64,000 nt of DNA from Monomorium pharaonis. Lineage: Eukaryota; Arthropoda; Insecta; Hymenoptera; Formicidae. Made by a program: the position numbers and the translations under genes. The stretch is taken from the NCBI RefSeq assembly GCF_013373865.1, contig NC_050468.1, positions 2,507,978 to 2,571,977 of the forward strand. Direction: 5' to 3'. This document shows, one piece after another, positions 23,641-33,185 of the stretch (positions within the stretch are counted from its first letter, which is position 1; the number at the start of each line of letters is the position of its first letter). The notes beneath the pieces were generated by a model, which was not told the DNA's origin, made no database searches, and worked only from the letters and a program-made list of their open reading frames with translations.

Positions 23641-23820
23641 ATTAATATTGACATGGGCAATATTGACGCGTGGGCAATATTGACGGGTGGCCAATAATGA
23701 CGCGTGGCCAATAATGACGCGTGGCCAATATTGACGCGTGGGCAATAATGACGTGGCTAATAATGACACGTTGCCAATAATGACGCGTGGTCAATATTGA
23801 GGTGGCCATTATTGACGTCC
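23641..23820. repeat. 17-bp minisatellite, right arm of FB2
   Basis: Units like AATATTGACGCGTGGGC are the inverse of the left-arm units. The array stops at about 23820, 17 bp before the gypsy LTR. Confidence 0.88.
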
Positions 23821-23837
23821 CACATAGCACATGATAT

Positions 23838-24154
23838 TGTTGCGAACGCGAGCTTCGCGAGCGTGAGCTTTGCGCGCGTTGTGAGCGCAAGCTTAACGCG
23901 AAAAATCAATATATCGATTGCCTCAGTCAGCTAAGTCTAACGGCCCCGGCGTTGCTTAGTTATGTATAAACAAATGGTTTTGTTTAGAACTTCCTGAGAC
24001 GTCAATTCGTGCGGACGTGCTCGGAGTAATTGTAAACGTGTTCGCAGTTGTTAATAAAGGTTCTTGTTCGCCAAAAGCGTGTTGTTATTCCGCCGCGCTC
24101 GCGAGCGGAAGAGAGTGTGTTGGTGGAAGTGTGAGTGCTACGGGAAGCGCAACA
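23838..24154 (+). repeat. 5' LTR of gypsy element 1
   Basis: It begins TGTTGCGAACGCGAGC and ends GGGAAGCGCAACA, so it has the TG..CA ends. The first 40 bases form a strong GC palindrome (GCGAGCTTCGCGAGC). AATAAA sits near 24052. Partial copies of this LTR are trapped in the two E elements. Confidence 0.92.
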
Positions 24155-24159
24155 CTTTT

Positions 24160-24177
24160 TGGGGGCTCAGCCGGGAT
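24160..24177 (+). promoter_or_regulatory. Primer-binding site, tRNA-Pro type
   Basis: The 18 bases TGGGGGCTCAGCCGGGAT lie 5 bases after the LTR. They match the complement of the tRNA-Pro 3' end in 16 of 18 positions. The two mismatches are near the middle. Confidence 0.7.
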
Positions 24178-24188
24178 CTTCCTTGACA

Positions 24189-25277
24189 ATGGCCATGGCG
24201 ACGGACGTGATTTTCGACGGGGGACGGCGTGTTCCTTCAAAGAGAAGACGCCCTGAGACTCCCTCTGCGGGAAGTATCGGAGCGGTTATGCCGGAGTTTC
24301 AAGCTCTGCTGGAGGAGCTCCGTCTCTTGCGCGTGGAGCAGGCGCGTCAGCAACAGGAGTTCGCTGAAACGTTTCGGCGACGGGACGAGGAGCTACAGCG
24401 CCTGCGGGAGAGCGTGCAACAGCTTCAGGGCGTGCGCGGAGAACGCGAGCAACAGGAGGAAATGCTGCGTCAGCTCCAACTTCAGCGAGGAGCTTCATCA
24501 CAGCTAAGTCCTTCTAATAACTTTTTCTCGAATGAAATTCGTCGGGCACGGTACTCGGATATAAGTTAAAGCCTGATACTTTCGATAGTACGGTTTCTCT
24601 TCGAGAATTCCTTTCTCAGTTTGACTTAATAGCGCGGGCGAATTCTTGGGAGGATTCCACAAAAACAATGCCCCTTCGTGCCTAAGAGGAAAAGCGCGGT
24701 CTATTTTAGAAAATGTGTCAGATTTTGAAAACGTAAATTTTTCTGAGCTGGTCTCGAAATTAGAGTTACGTTTTGGGAAAGGGCATAATTCCCAGAATTT
24801 TTATTCGCTTTTCACAAATCGGAGACAAAGGTTTGGGGAGGATTTTGTTTCTTTCGGGCGGAACTTGAGAAGCTCGCGCGGCAGGCCTACCCTGAGTGCT
24901 CTTTTTTGGTTCGGGACAAGATCACTTGCGCGTAATTTGTGTCCTCTCTTATGGACGGTTTCGTAAAAAGAACGCTCCAATTAGAAGGAATAACTTCTCT
25001 GAAAATCGCGATTGAAAGAGCTAAAGCGGTAAAAGTAATTCAGGGAGGTAATTTCGTGAACAGGGGGAATTTCGGAAAAAGAGATGCGAGGGAAGAAAAC
25101 AATAACGGAAAGGGAACTGGCGGGCAAAAGTCGAAGGCCGCGTCTAAAAATTTTATTAAAAAGGAAAATGGTCGTAATGGGGAAAAGGGGAAATTTAATT
25201 CTAAAGAATGTTGGTTTTGCGGAAAAGTAGGGCATTTTCGATTTGAATGCCCTGAAAATGTGAGAAACGCGGCTTAG
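24189..25277 (+). pseudogene. gag: gag of gypsy element 1, frameshifted
   Basis: The likely start is the ATG at 24189 (MAMATDVIFDGG); the earlier in-frame ATG at 24135 lies inside the LTR. The first 127 codons hold a Glu/Gln/Arg-rich coiled-coil-like stretch. The frame then breaks near 24560, 24680 and 24930. Capsid-like pieces include TFDSTVSLREFLSQF and LVSKLELRFGKG. The last piece ends with a single CCHC zinc knuckle, CWFCGKVGHFRFEC (about 25209-25250), which would bind the RNA genome. At least three frame changes make it non-functional. Confidence 0.85.
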
Positions 25278-25291
25278 TTGATCTCAGCAAG

Positions 25292-25966
25292 GTGAGATCG
25301 ACTAGAATTTTTAATTCACCAAAATCTTTTTCAGGAAAAATGATTTTGAATAAAATTAAGAGTAGTTCTAAGAATTTTTATTTAAAAGGAAAATTAGAAA
25401 ATAAGAATTGTTCTTTTAAAATAGATACGGGCTCCGATGTTTCAATTGTAAGTAAAAAGTTTCTAGAAAATAAAAGAAAAAAAATTTTGTCAAAAAATGT
25501 AAACTTAAGATATCCTACTGGTGAAAAAGTTCCAGTTCTGTTTAAAGTTTTTGTGAATATTCAAATAGGTAGATTTTCGAAGAAAATTCCTATGTTCGTA
25601 ACTGAAATTTGTGACGAATGTCTTTTGGGAGCAGACTTTTTGAGTTTTGTTAATTTTGATGAAGTTCTCAAATCGTTTTTCGAAAAACAAGATCCTGTAA
25701 AAAAAAAATTTTTGTTTTGCTCTCGTATTTTTGAGAATCAGGAGTTTTTCAAGGAAAACCAAATTATCTTAAAAGAACTCTTGGAGAATAATTTAGAAAA
25801 TTTGGATGTTAATAAAAAAAAAATGTTTTCTGTGTTTTTGAAAGAAAATTGTTCGTTGTTTTCGGAAAATATTGTGGCTGGTAATTGTGATGTTTATAAA
25901 CATGTTATAAATGTAAAAGATTCCCCCCCCCCATCAAGCAGGTACCTCGTTGAATTCCATTTTTAA
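25292..25966 (+). pseudogene. pol: Protease region of gypsy element 1
   Basis: The 224-codon frame contains the retropepsin active site DTGSD at residues 45-49, followed by VSIVSKKF. Downstream, GEKVPVLFKVFVNIQIG and CLLGADFL fit the protease flap and C-terminal strands. The C-terminal part links to the reverse transcriptase. The frame ends at a stop after a C-run near 25930, and the RT continues from 25966 in another frame. Confidence 0.82.
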
Positions 25967-27528
25967 TGAGAGAGGAAGTTAATAAAACTTTGGAGGAGAT
26001 GTTAAAACAAGAAGTAATTGAGGAATCCCATAGTCCCTGGACCTCTCCTGCAGTTTTGGTCAGAAAGAAGGATGGGACTATCAGATTTTGTGTCGATTAT
26101 CGTAAATTGAATGATGTCACGGTAAAAGATTCTTATCTTTTACCGTGACATCACTCTATCTAGAATAGACGATATTCTCGACCACTTATCAGATAATTCT
26201 TGGTTTACTACTTTAGATCTAAAAAGCGGTTATTGGCAAATTAAAATTCGTGAAGAAGATAAAGAAAAGACTACTTTTTCCGTCGGGAATGGTTTATGGC
26301 AATTTACTGTTATGTCTTTTGGTTTGTGTAACGCCCCTGCGACTTTCGAGCGAGTAATGGAAAAAATTTTTAAAGGATTGCTTTATAAAGTTTGTTTAGT
26401 TTATTTGGATGACGTGATTATTTTTGGGAAAATTTTTCAGAAATGTTGGATAATTTAAGAAAGGTTTTTCTGAAATTAAAAATGTCTAATTTGAAAATTA
26501 ATCCGAAAAAATGTATTTTCTTTGCAAAGGAAATTAAATATTTGGGATATGTAATTTCGGCGGAGGGCGTTACTACAGATCCTGAAAAAATTTCGGCTGT
26601 GAGAGATTGGCCGATTCCTCATAATAAAAAACAATTACGAAGCTTCTTGGGTTTTTATTCTTATTATCGTAAATTTGTTGAAAATTTTTCAACTTTAGCT
26701 AAACCACTTTATGTTTTAACTGAAAATCAAATTAAATTCGTTTGGAATGAAGAATGTCAAAAGACTTTTTTGGAACTTAAACGAATATTATCATCTTCTT
26801 CTGTTCTTGCTTTTCCAAAGGAAGAAGGAGAGTTTATTTTGGACACGGATGCTTCAAATATTGGAATTGGCGCAGTTCTCTCACAGAGACAAGGTTCGGT
26901 AGAAAAAGTTATTGCTTATTACAGTCGTGTTTTGAGTAAAACGGAGAAAAATTATTGTGTGACGCGTCGCGAACTTTTAAGTATTATTGAAGCCTTGAGA
27001 GCATTTCGTCATTATTTGCTACAACGGAAATTTTTAATTCGCACGGACCATGTTTCTCTTAAATGGTTAATGTCCTTTAAAGATTTAGAAGGACAATTGG
27101 CCCGCTGGTTGGAGAGGCTACAGCAATTTGATTTTGTGGTCTCTCATCGAAAAGGGCAAATTCATAAGAATGCGGATAGTTTGTCCAGGCGTGAACGTGC
27201 TTCCTTAGACTGTGTTTATTGTGAAAAAATTGAGAAGAAATTTTTGGAAGAACCTCCGAATTTGGTAGCCCGAATAATTCTTGCAGTAGAAACTTTGAAG
27301 GAATGGCAGGCCGATCAAAGGGCAGATCCTGATCTTTCGGTTATCCGAGCAAAAGAAATTGGAAGACGTCCATCTCGCTCAGAATTCTCACCTGAGGGTG
27401 ATCCTGCGCGTTTGTATTGGTTTTATTGGGATTCTCTGTTTGTGGAAAATGGAATTCTTTACAAGATTTGGGAAGCACCAAATTTAAAATCTAGGATTTT
27501 TCCAATTAATTGTTCCCAAGAAGCGTAG
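25966..27528 (+). pseudogene. pol: Reverse transcriptase and RNase H of gypsy element 1
   Basis: Motifs appear in the expected order. IRFCVDYRKLNDVTVKDSY ends at about 26135. After a break come TTLDLKSGYWQI, FGLCNAPATFERVME and VYLDDVIIF (catalytic YLDD, about 26398). Another frame change near 26440 precedes the thumb (LKINPKKC..KYLGYVIS) and RNase H (FILDTDASNIGIGAVLSQ, RRELLSIIEALRAFRHYL, RTDHVSLKWL). The first break coincides with a perfect 19-bp inverted repeat at 26112-26153. The tail to 27528 is the RNase H-integrase linker. Confidence 0.88.
26112..26153. repeat. Perfect 19-bp inverted repeat inside RT
   Basis: Arms 26112-26130 and 26135-26153 are exact inverses around the 4-base loop TCTT. 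It lies where the conserved RT frame stops, so it looks like a mutation formed by template switching rather than a native element feature. Confidence 0.9.
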
Positions 27529-28602
27529 AAAAGAAATTTTAAGGGAAGCTCATGATTCTTCTTCTGGCGGTCATTTCGGGATTAATAAGACCCTGGAAAA
27601 GATTCGAAAACGTTTTTTTGGGGGGGGGGGCTTCTTGTAAACAAGATGGCGAAAATTGATGCAGAACATGTGAAGTGTTTTCAAAAAAAAATCCGCCTGG
27701 GAACGGAAAATCTCCTTTGCAAATTTATAATGTTGAAGCACCTTTCGAAAGATTACAAATGGACATTCTCGGTCCCCTTCCGAAAACTTCTTCCGGAAAC
27801 AGATATCTTCTCGTCATCGTTGACTGTTTTATTAAATGGGTCAAAGCTTTTCCTCTTAAAAATTCAAGAGCGAGAACAATAGCCGAGGGTTTTCGTCGAT
27901 CAAGTTGTTTCCCGTCATGGTATTCCCATAGAAATTAACACCGATCAAGGTAGGAATTTTGAATCGAAATTATTTGCAGAATTAATGATTCTTCTAGGAG
28001 TGAGAAAGACGCGTACAACTGCTTTGCATCATCAATCTGATGGGCAGGTTGAACGTCAGCATCAGACAATAATAAATTATCTTTCGAAATATATTTCTGA
28101 AAATTAGAAGAATTGGGATCCTTGGATTCCAATGTTTCTTTTAGCTTACAGGACTTCTAAACATGAAATTACTGGAGTTACTCTTGCTGAACTATATTTT
28201 GCAAGAGATCTAAGACTTCCATTAGATTTATTTTTAGGAAATCCTCCAAAAACGTCGTCGCAGACTAGGAGTCAATATATTGAGAATCTGAAGAATAGAT
28301 TAATAGAAATTCAGAAGAAAGCGAGGGATAGGATGAAAGTAAAATCTTTGCGGGTGAAATCCTGGTATGATTCGAAAGCCAGATCTAGTCTTTTTGAGAT
28401 AGGAGAAAAAGTTTGGTTGTTTAATCCTCGAAAGAAACCTGGAAGGGCTCCTAAATTACAGAGCAATTGGGAAGGATCTTATTTGATTTTGAAAAGATTG
28501 AATGAAGTAATTTACTGTATCCAAAGATTGCCGAGGCACAGAAAGAAGATTGTTCATGCAGATAGGCTAGCATCTTTTTCAAAGAGACATTCTTTTATTT
28601 AG
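27529..28602 (+). pseudogene. pol: Integrase of gypsy element 1
   Basis: The zinc-binding start (SSGGHFGINKTLEKIRKRFF) is cut by a frameshift at a G-run near 27620. The core follows as LQMDILGPLP (first Asp) and RYLLVIVDCF. After another frame change come INTDQGRNFES (second Asp) and HHQSDGQVERQHQTI (Glu). A stop near 28105 precedes the last 156-codon frame. That frame has the LAYRTSKHEITGVTLAELYF segment and a GPY/F-like C-terminal part ending KKIVHADRLASF. At least three breaks make it inactive. Confidence 0.85.
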
Positions 28603-29214
28603 GAGAACGGAGCCCGTACAAAAAAAATAATAGCAATAAAGATATTTTCTTTTTTTGAAAGAATTACTTTTGTCTGGTTGGTTCTGTTGTTGTCTTTTTT
28701 TGTTTCAGATTAAAGTTTTTAATTTAAAGACGCTTGGGCCGGAGGTACTCTGAGGCGGAAGGAAAAGAAAAGGAATTAAGTCTTCTGAGGAGGGAACGCC
28801 TTCTAAAAAGACTGTCTCGCTCACGGTTTTTGGATGTGGTTTTCCCGTGAGACTTTGAGCAAATGCCGAGACGGGGACTTGGGAGTCCTTCGGGACTGAA
28901 GGGGATCACAAAGTCACCCTTTGTCTGAAATGCAAGCAAGAAGGGCGCAAGTCTCTTGTGAAGAAAGGAACGTCATCAATGTGGGAAGAGGAAGATGGGT
29001 TCTACGCTTCGGGAAGTTGGGACTCCGTGCATCGTTCTGAAAGCTGGTCACTTCCAAGAAGAGGATGAGCGGAAGTTTCAGCAGGTGGAAGAAAAGAAGG
29101 CATCGCTCGATAACCTGTGGCTGCGGCTCAGGGTAGAGCAAGAAACGTCTGAAAACTAAGCCCAGGAAGTTTTCCTCGAAGAAATTCTCCCTGAATTGTC
29201 GGGACGACAATTCT
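28603..29214 (+). other. Non-coding tail of gypsy element 1
   Basis: No env or other protein-like frame is seen. The sequence is purine-rich on the plus strand. ORFs on the minus strand here have no motif and are taken as chance. Confidence 0.5.
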
Positions 29215-29229
29215 GAAGAAGGGGGGAAG
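29215..29229 (+). other. Polypurine tract of gypsy element 1
   Basis: GAAGAAGGGGGGAAG lies directly upstream of the 3' LTR, the usual place for plus-strand priming. Confidence 0.8.
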
Positions 29230-29543
29230 CATTGCGAACGCGAGCTTCGCGAGCGTGAGCTTTGCGCGCATTGTGAGCGCAAGCTTAACGCGAAAAATCA
29301 ATATATCGATTGCCTCAGTCAGCTGAGTCTAACGGCGTTGCTTAGTTATGTATGAACAAATGGTTTTATTTAGAACTTCCTGAGACGTCAACTCATGCGG
29401 ATGTGCTCGGAGTAGTTGTAAACGTGTTCGCAGCTGTTAATAAAAGTTCTTGTTTGCCAAAAGCGTGTTTTTATTCCGCCGCGCTCGCGAGCGGAAGAGT
29501 GTGTTGATGGTGCGGAAGTGTGAGTGCTACGGGAAGCGCAACA
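29230..29543 (+). repeat. 3' LTR of gypsy element 1
   Basis: It aligns with the 5' LTR along its length and ends GGGAAGCGCAACA. Its first two bases are CA instead of TG. It lacks the CCCCGG-type hexamer present near the middle of the 5' LTR and differs by many single bases. Confidence 0.9.
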
Positions 29544-29849
29544 ATATCACTCGAATATCCTGTACTCGTACTGTAAACATATGTACCGTAAATAATGTAC
29601 TGAGAATATTCTTATAATATTTTCTATAATATATCATTATTCGTATATTATTAGAACGGACCTGTTATATTTAAATTAGTATATTGTTTCTCGTACATTT
29701 TTAGAATTTACTTTTGCAATCTAAATATCTTTTAATGTTTAAAGTTTATTTTTAGCGTCAAAAAATTGTAACGTTACCAAAAATAACGAAATAATTTCTT
29801 TATTTTGATTACCGTACTGTAAACATATATACCGTACATAATATATTGA
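29544..29849. other. Unassigned A+T-rich spacer
   Basis: The spacer is A+T-rich, with an imperfect internal duplication: ACTGTAAACATATGTACCGTA near 29570 recurs as ACTGTAAACATATATACCGTA near 29815. No ORF of note is present. Confidence 0.4.
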
Positions 29850-30813
29850 CAAGGGAACCTCGCGAACTCGAAAATTCATATTTTAATGAAACTTGGCATA
29901 AATGTAGAAGGGGTAAATACATGAATTTAGAAATTTATCGTAGCTGCCCATAAACGGTTTAAAGGGGTGAAACCACCCTTTAAAGATTGAGACATTTTTC
30001 GTTTTCTTGATATATCTCGTAAACTAAACAAAATATTAAAAAATGTTTTATACAAAAGTTTTACAATAAAAGTACTTCTATCTAACTACAGTAATTAAAT
30101 TAAAAAAAAAATTTTTTTAAACAATTGTTTTTTAATTTAAAAAAAAATTTTTTTTTTCAAAATTTTATTAACGTAGTTAGATAGAGATATTGTTACCATA
30201 AAACTTTTGTATAAAACATTTTTTGATATCTCCAATACTTTTCGAGATATATCGGAAAAAGCAAAAATCTGCTCTACGCTATGCACTGAAAAAAGAATGA
30301 GAGAATGCGATAGCACCGCGACGGAGAGCGTTAAAAAATATTTTAAAGAAATTTTTTATTAAGGTTTATTTATGATATTGAATATAAGATACTAAAAATA
30401 TAATAAAATAAAGTAATATAAAATAATAATATTTTGTATAATATAATAATATGTAATAATATAATATAATAATGTCGCACGTGAATGCATGCTGATGTGA
30501 GTGAGAGAGAAAGAGTAAATAATATTAATATAATATAGTAATATAATAATATAATATAATATAAAATATTTATATCCAGACTTCTTGGTCCGGATCCATT
30601 AGCGGTGACATGCCAGAGAGTCGATGCAGATCGACGACATCTGCCAATCCAAATCGGCCATATGATTTGTCAATTAAGGCATTATTTCGCTCTCTGTCGA
30701 TCTTGCAAAAGTATCGCGTCCAAAATCTTTTTCTTATATTGATAAATCCATGTATGTGGATGTTATAGAGATATATCCATGTCTAGATACAAAATTAACA
30801 TATTTTAGTGTGG

Positions 30814-31550
30814 TGTTGCGCCTTGCGGTTCAACAAAATATTTTTGCCGTACCTTGCGGTGCGACAAAAGATTTTTTGGGATTCGTTGCTGCCCAAGGAG
30901 TTAGAACTCGCGGAAAGAGGCGGCTTTGTAGGCAGGGTCCTCAAATCACTCACTCACTGATTTTAATTTAAACTGATATAAGATTTATTTCTGTTGTTGT
31001 ACACTGGTTGCGGTCGGCGAAGGTGCCGCGTCGTGTTACAATAGATTAGATACGACGCGCGACTCGGAGTTAACGCGTCGTCTCGTTGCTCGCTTGAGGC
31101 TTGCTAGCGGCTAAGTCCCGAACTCTTAATACACTTGTACGGGCCGTACGTATCGGCTTGATTTCCAATTACTGATCCCGCTGGCCGCTGTTCGGCAGCG
31201 GCTTAAATAATGTCGCGGGTTTAATTGTTAGTGGGGGCATCGGGCCCTCCGCATGACCATATATGGTCATTCCCGCGCGCATCCGGCGCGCGGGAAATAT
31301 TTGCGAGTTTAGCAACAATTGCCAAAATGCAGGTATGCATTTCCGGTGGCATGATTGTTGCTAAGCTGGCTTCGCTACTTCTTTAAGGTGGCTGGTGCGT
31401 TGCCCAGTGCAATGACCGGCCGGCAGCGCACGAGGCATGTGTCACCTGACACCTTGTGATAGCGAGCCTTCCTCGGCGAGCTATCTTAATATTTTATTTC
31501 CTTTATTCTATAATATAAATTTATTGGTTGTGAGTGTTTCGCTCACAACA
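30814..31550. mobile_element. Solo LTR, 737 bp
   Basis: The segment begins TGTTGCGCCTTGCGG and ends GCTCACAACA. It is flanked on both sides by GTGG (30810-30813 and 31551-31554). It is much more G+C-rich than its surroundings. TG..CA ends plus a 4-bp duplication are the mark of a solo LTR left by recombination. The orientation is unclear because polyadenylation-like signals occur on both strands. Confidence 0.8.
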
Positions 31551-31639
31551 GTGGCATTATACATTGAACAACAATATACTTTAAATCAGGGTAATGAAAA
31601 TGCAAATTAAAAAATAATGCATTACTTATTAATTTTTTA

Positions 31640-31876
31640 ATAAGTAATTATTTCTTTACTTATTAATTATTAAAACAATAATGCGTAATGAAAAAACTCG
31701 CATTAATTATTTTAAAAGTAATGCGTAATAAAAAAATCGCATTACTTATTACAAAAGTAATGCGTAATAAAAAAAATTGCATTACTTATTTCAAAAGTAA
31801 TGCGTAATGAAAAATATCGCATTACTTATTTCAAAAGTAATGCGCAATGAAAAATATCGCGTTACTTATTTCCAGT
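31640..31876. repeat. 39-bp tandem array of palindromic units
   Basis: About five to six copies of a unit close to AAAAGTAATGCGTAATAAAA followed by CGCATTACTTATT. Each unit is itself an inverted repeat, since AGTAATGCG pairs with CGCATTACT. A similar but weaker block occurs at 52430-52590. Confidence 0.8.
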
Positions 31877-31884
31877 GTTGTAAT

Positions 31885-32035
31885 AGATCATTAAATAAAT
31901 AATCTAGATCAGATCAAAATCTTTATCAAAATATTAAATCTAGATCAGATCACAGATCATTTTTCATACATTTGATCTAGATCATAGATTACATTAATTT
32001 TGATCTAGATCGAAGATCGTTTCTTTTTTTTACTT
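31885..32035. repeat. Cluster of TGATCTAGATCA-type palindromes
   Basis: The words CTAGATCAGATCA and TGATCTAGATC recur five to six times at irregular spacing. No ORF is present. Confidence 0.6.
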
Positions 32036-32911
32036 GACAATTTGGTAGGAGTAGAAATCGAAGTTTTTTAAGTTTCTTTAATAAGCTTTTAGGAATGTCC
32101 CAGAAATCTTCTTTAATAGATCCGGACAAAAAAGTCTGGATATAAATATTTTATATTATATTATATTATTATATTACTATATTATATTAATATTATTTAC
32201 TTTTTCTCTCTCACTCACATCAGCATGCATTCACGTGAGACATTATTATATTATATTATTACATATTATTATATTATACAATATATTATTATTTTATATT
32301 ACTTTATTTTATTATATTTTTAGTATCTTATATTACATTCAATATCATAAATAAACCTTAATAAAAAATTTCTTTAAAATATTTTTTAACGCTCTCCGTC
32401 GCGGTGCTATCGCATTCTCTCATGCTCTCATTCTCTTCTGCTTTTTTCAGTGCATAGCGTAGAGCAGATTTTTGCTTTTTCCGATATATCTCGAAAAGTA
32501 TTGGAGATATCAAAAAATGTTTTATACAAAAGTTTTATGGTAACAATATCTCTATCTAACTACATTAATAAAATTTAAAAAAAAATTTTTTTTTTCAAAA
32601 ATTAAAAAACAATTGTTTAAAAAAATTTTTTTTTTAATTTAATTACTGTAGTTAGATAGAAGTACTTTTATTGTAAAACTTTTGTATAAAACATTTTTTA
32701 ATATTTTGTTTAGTTTACGAGATATATCGAGAAAACGAAAAATGTCTCAATCTTTAAAGAATGGTTTCACCCCTTTAAACCGTTTATGGGCAGCTACAAT
32801 AAATTTCTAAATTCATGTATTTACCCCCTCTACATTTATGCCAAGTTTCATTAAAATCAGAATTTTCAAGTTCGCGAGGTTCCCTTGTGAGCATATTGTT
32901 ATAAGATCTTC

Positions 32912-32914
<3 letters not shown>

Positions 32915-32962
<48 letters not shown>
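32915..32962. repeat. (TA)n microsatellite
   Basis: An uninterrupted TA run of about 24 repeats lies just outside the right end of element G1. Confidence 0.95.
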
Positions 32963-32964
<2 letters not shown>

Positions 32965-33185
32965 AACTGTGTAAATATATTAAATTTCTTTCTTTTTGTT
33001 AAAATTTGTTTTAAAAAAAATTTTTTTAATTATACATATGTATGTATAGTCTTGAATCTATCGAAGTTTATTAAAAGTTACATACATATAATAAAACTGA
33101 TAAAACTAATTTATTTTATGATAGTAAAAATTCATATTATCTCTCATTTCTGATATCACATAATTGTTAATTTTTATTCTTATAG

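Larger units (their letters stand above)
23838..29543 (+). mobile_element. Ty3/gypsy LTR retrotransposon, complete but inactive
   Basis: A 5.7-kb element with direct LTRs is flanked by a 4-bp duplication, ATAT (23834-23837 and 29544-29547). The order is LTR, primer site, gag, protease, reverse transcriptase, RNase H, integrase, a 0.6-kb non-coding tail, polypurine tract, LTR. The RT-before-integrase order defines Ty3/gypsy. There is no env. Coding regions are broken by many frameshifts. The LTRs differ by one 6-bp indel and well over a dozen substitutions by eye, so the insertion is old. Confidence 0.92.
29850..32887. mobile_element. 3-kb element with 0.75-kb terminal inverted repeats, family G1
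   Basis: The ends are CAAGGGAACCTCGCGAAC at 29850 and the inverse at 32887. The inverted repeats run to about 30603 on the left and start at about 32117 on the right, with TCCGGA..GTCTGGATATAAATA at the inner edges. A possible 3-bp TGA duplication flanks it. The arms contain the block around TTAATGAAACTTGGCATAAA, also found in MITEs at 34838-35378 and 48632-48906. The centre holds a solo LTR and a 39-bp array rather than a transposase. Confidence 0.8.
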
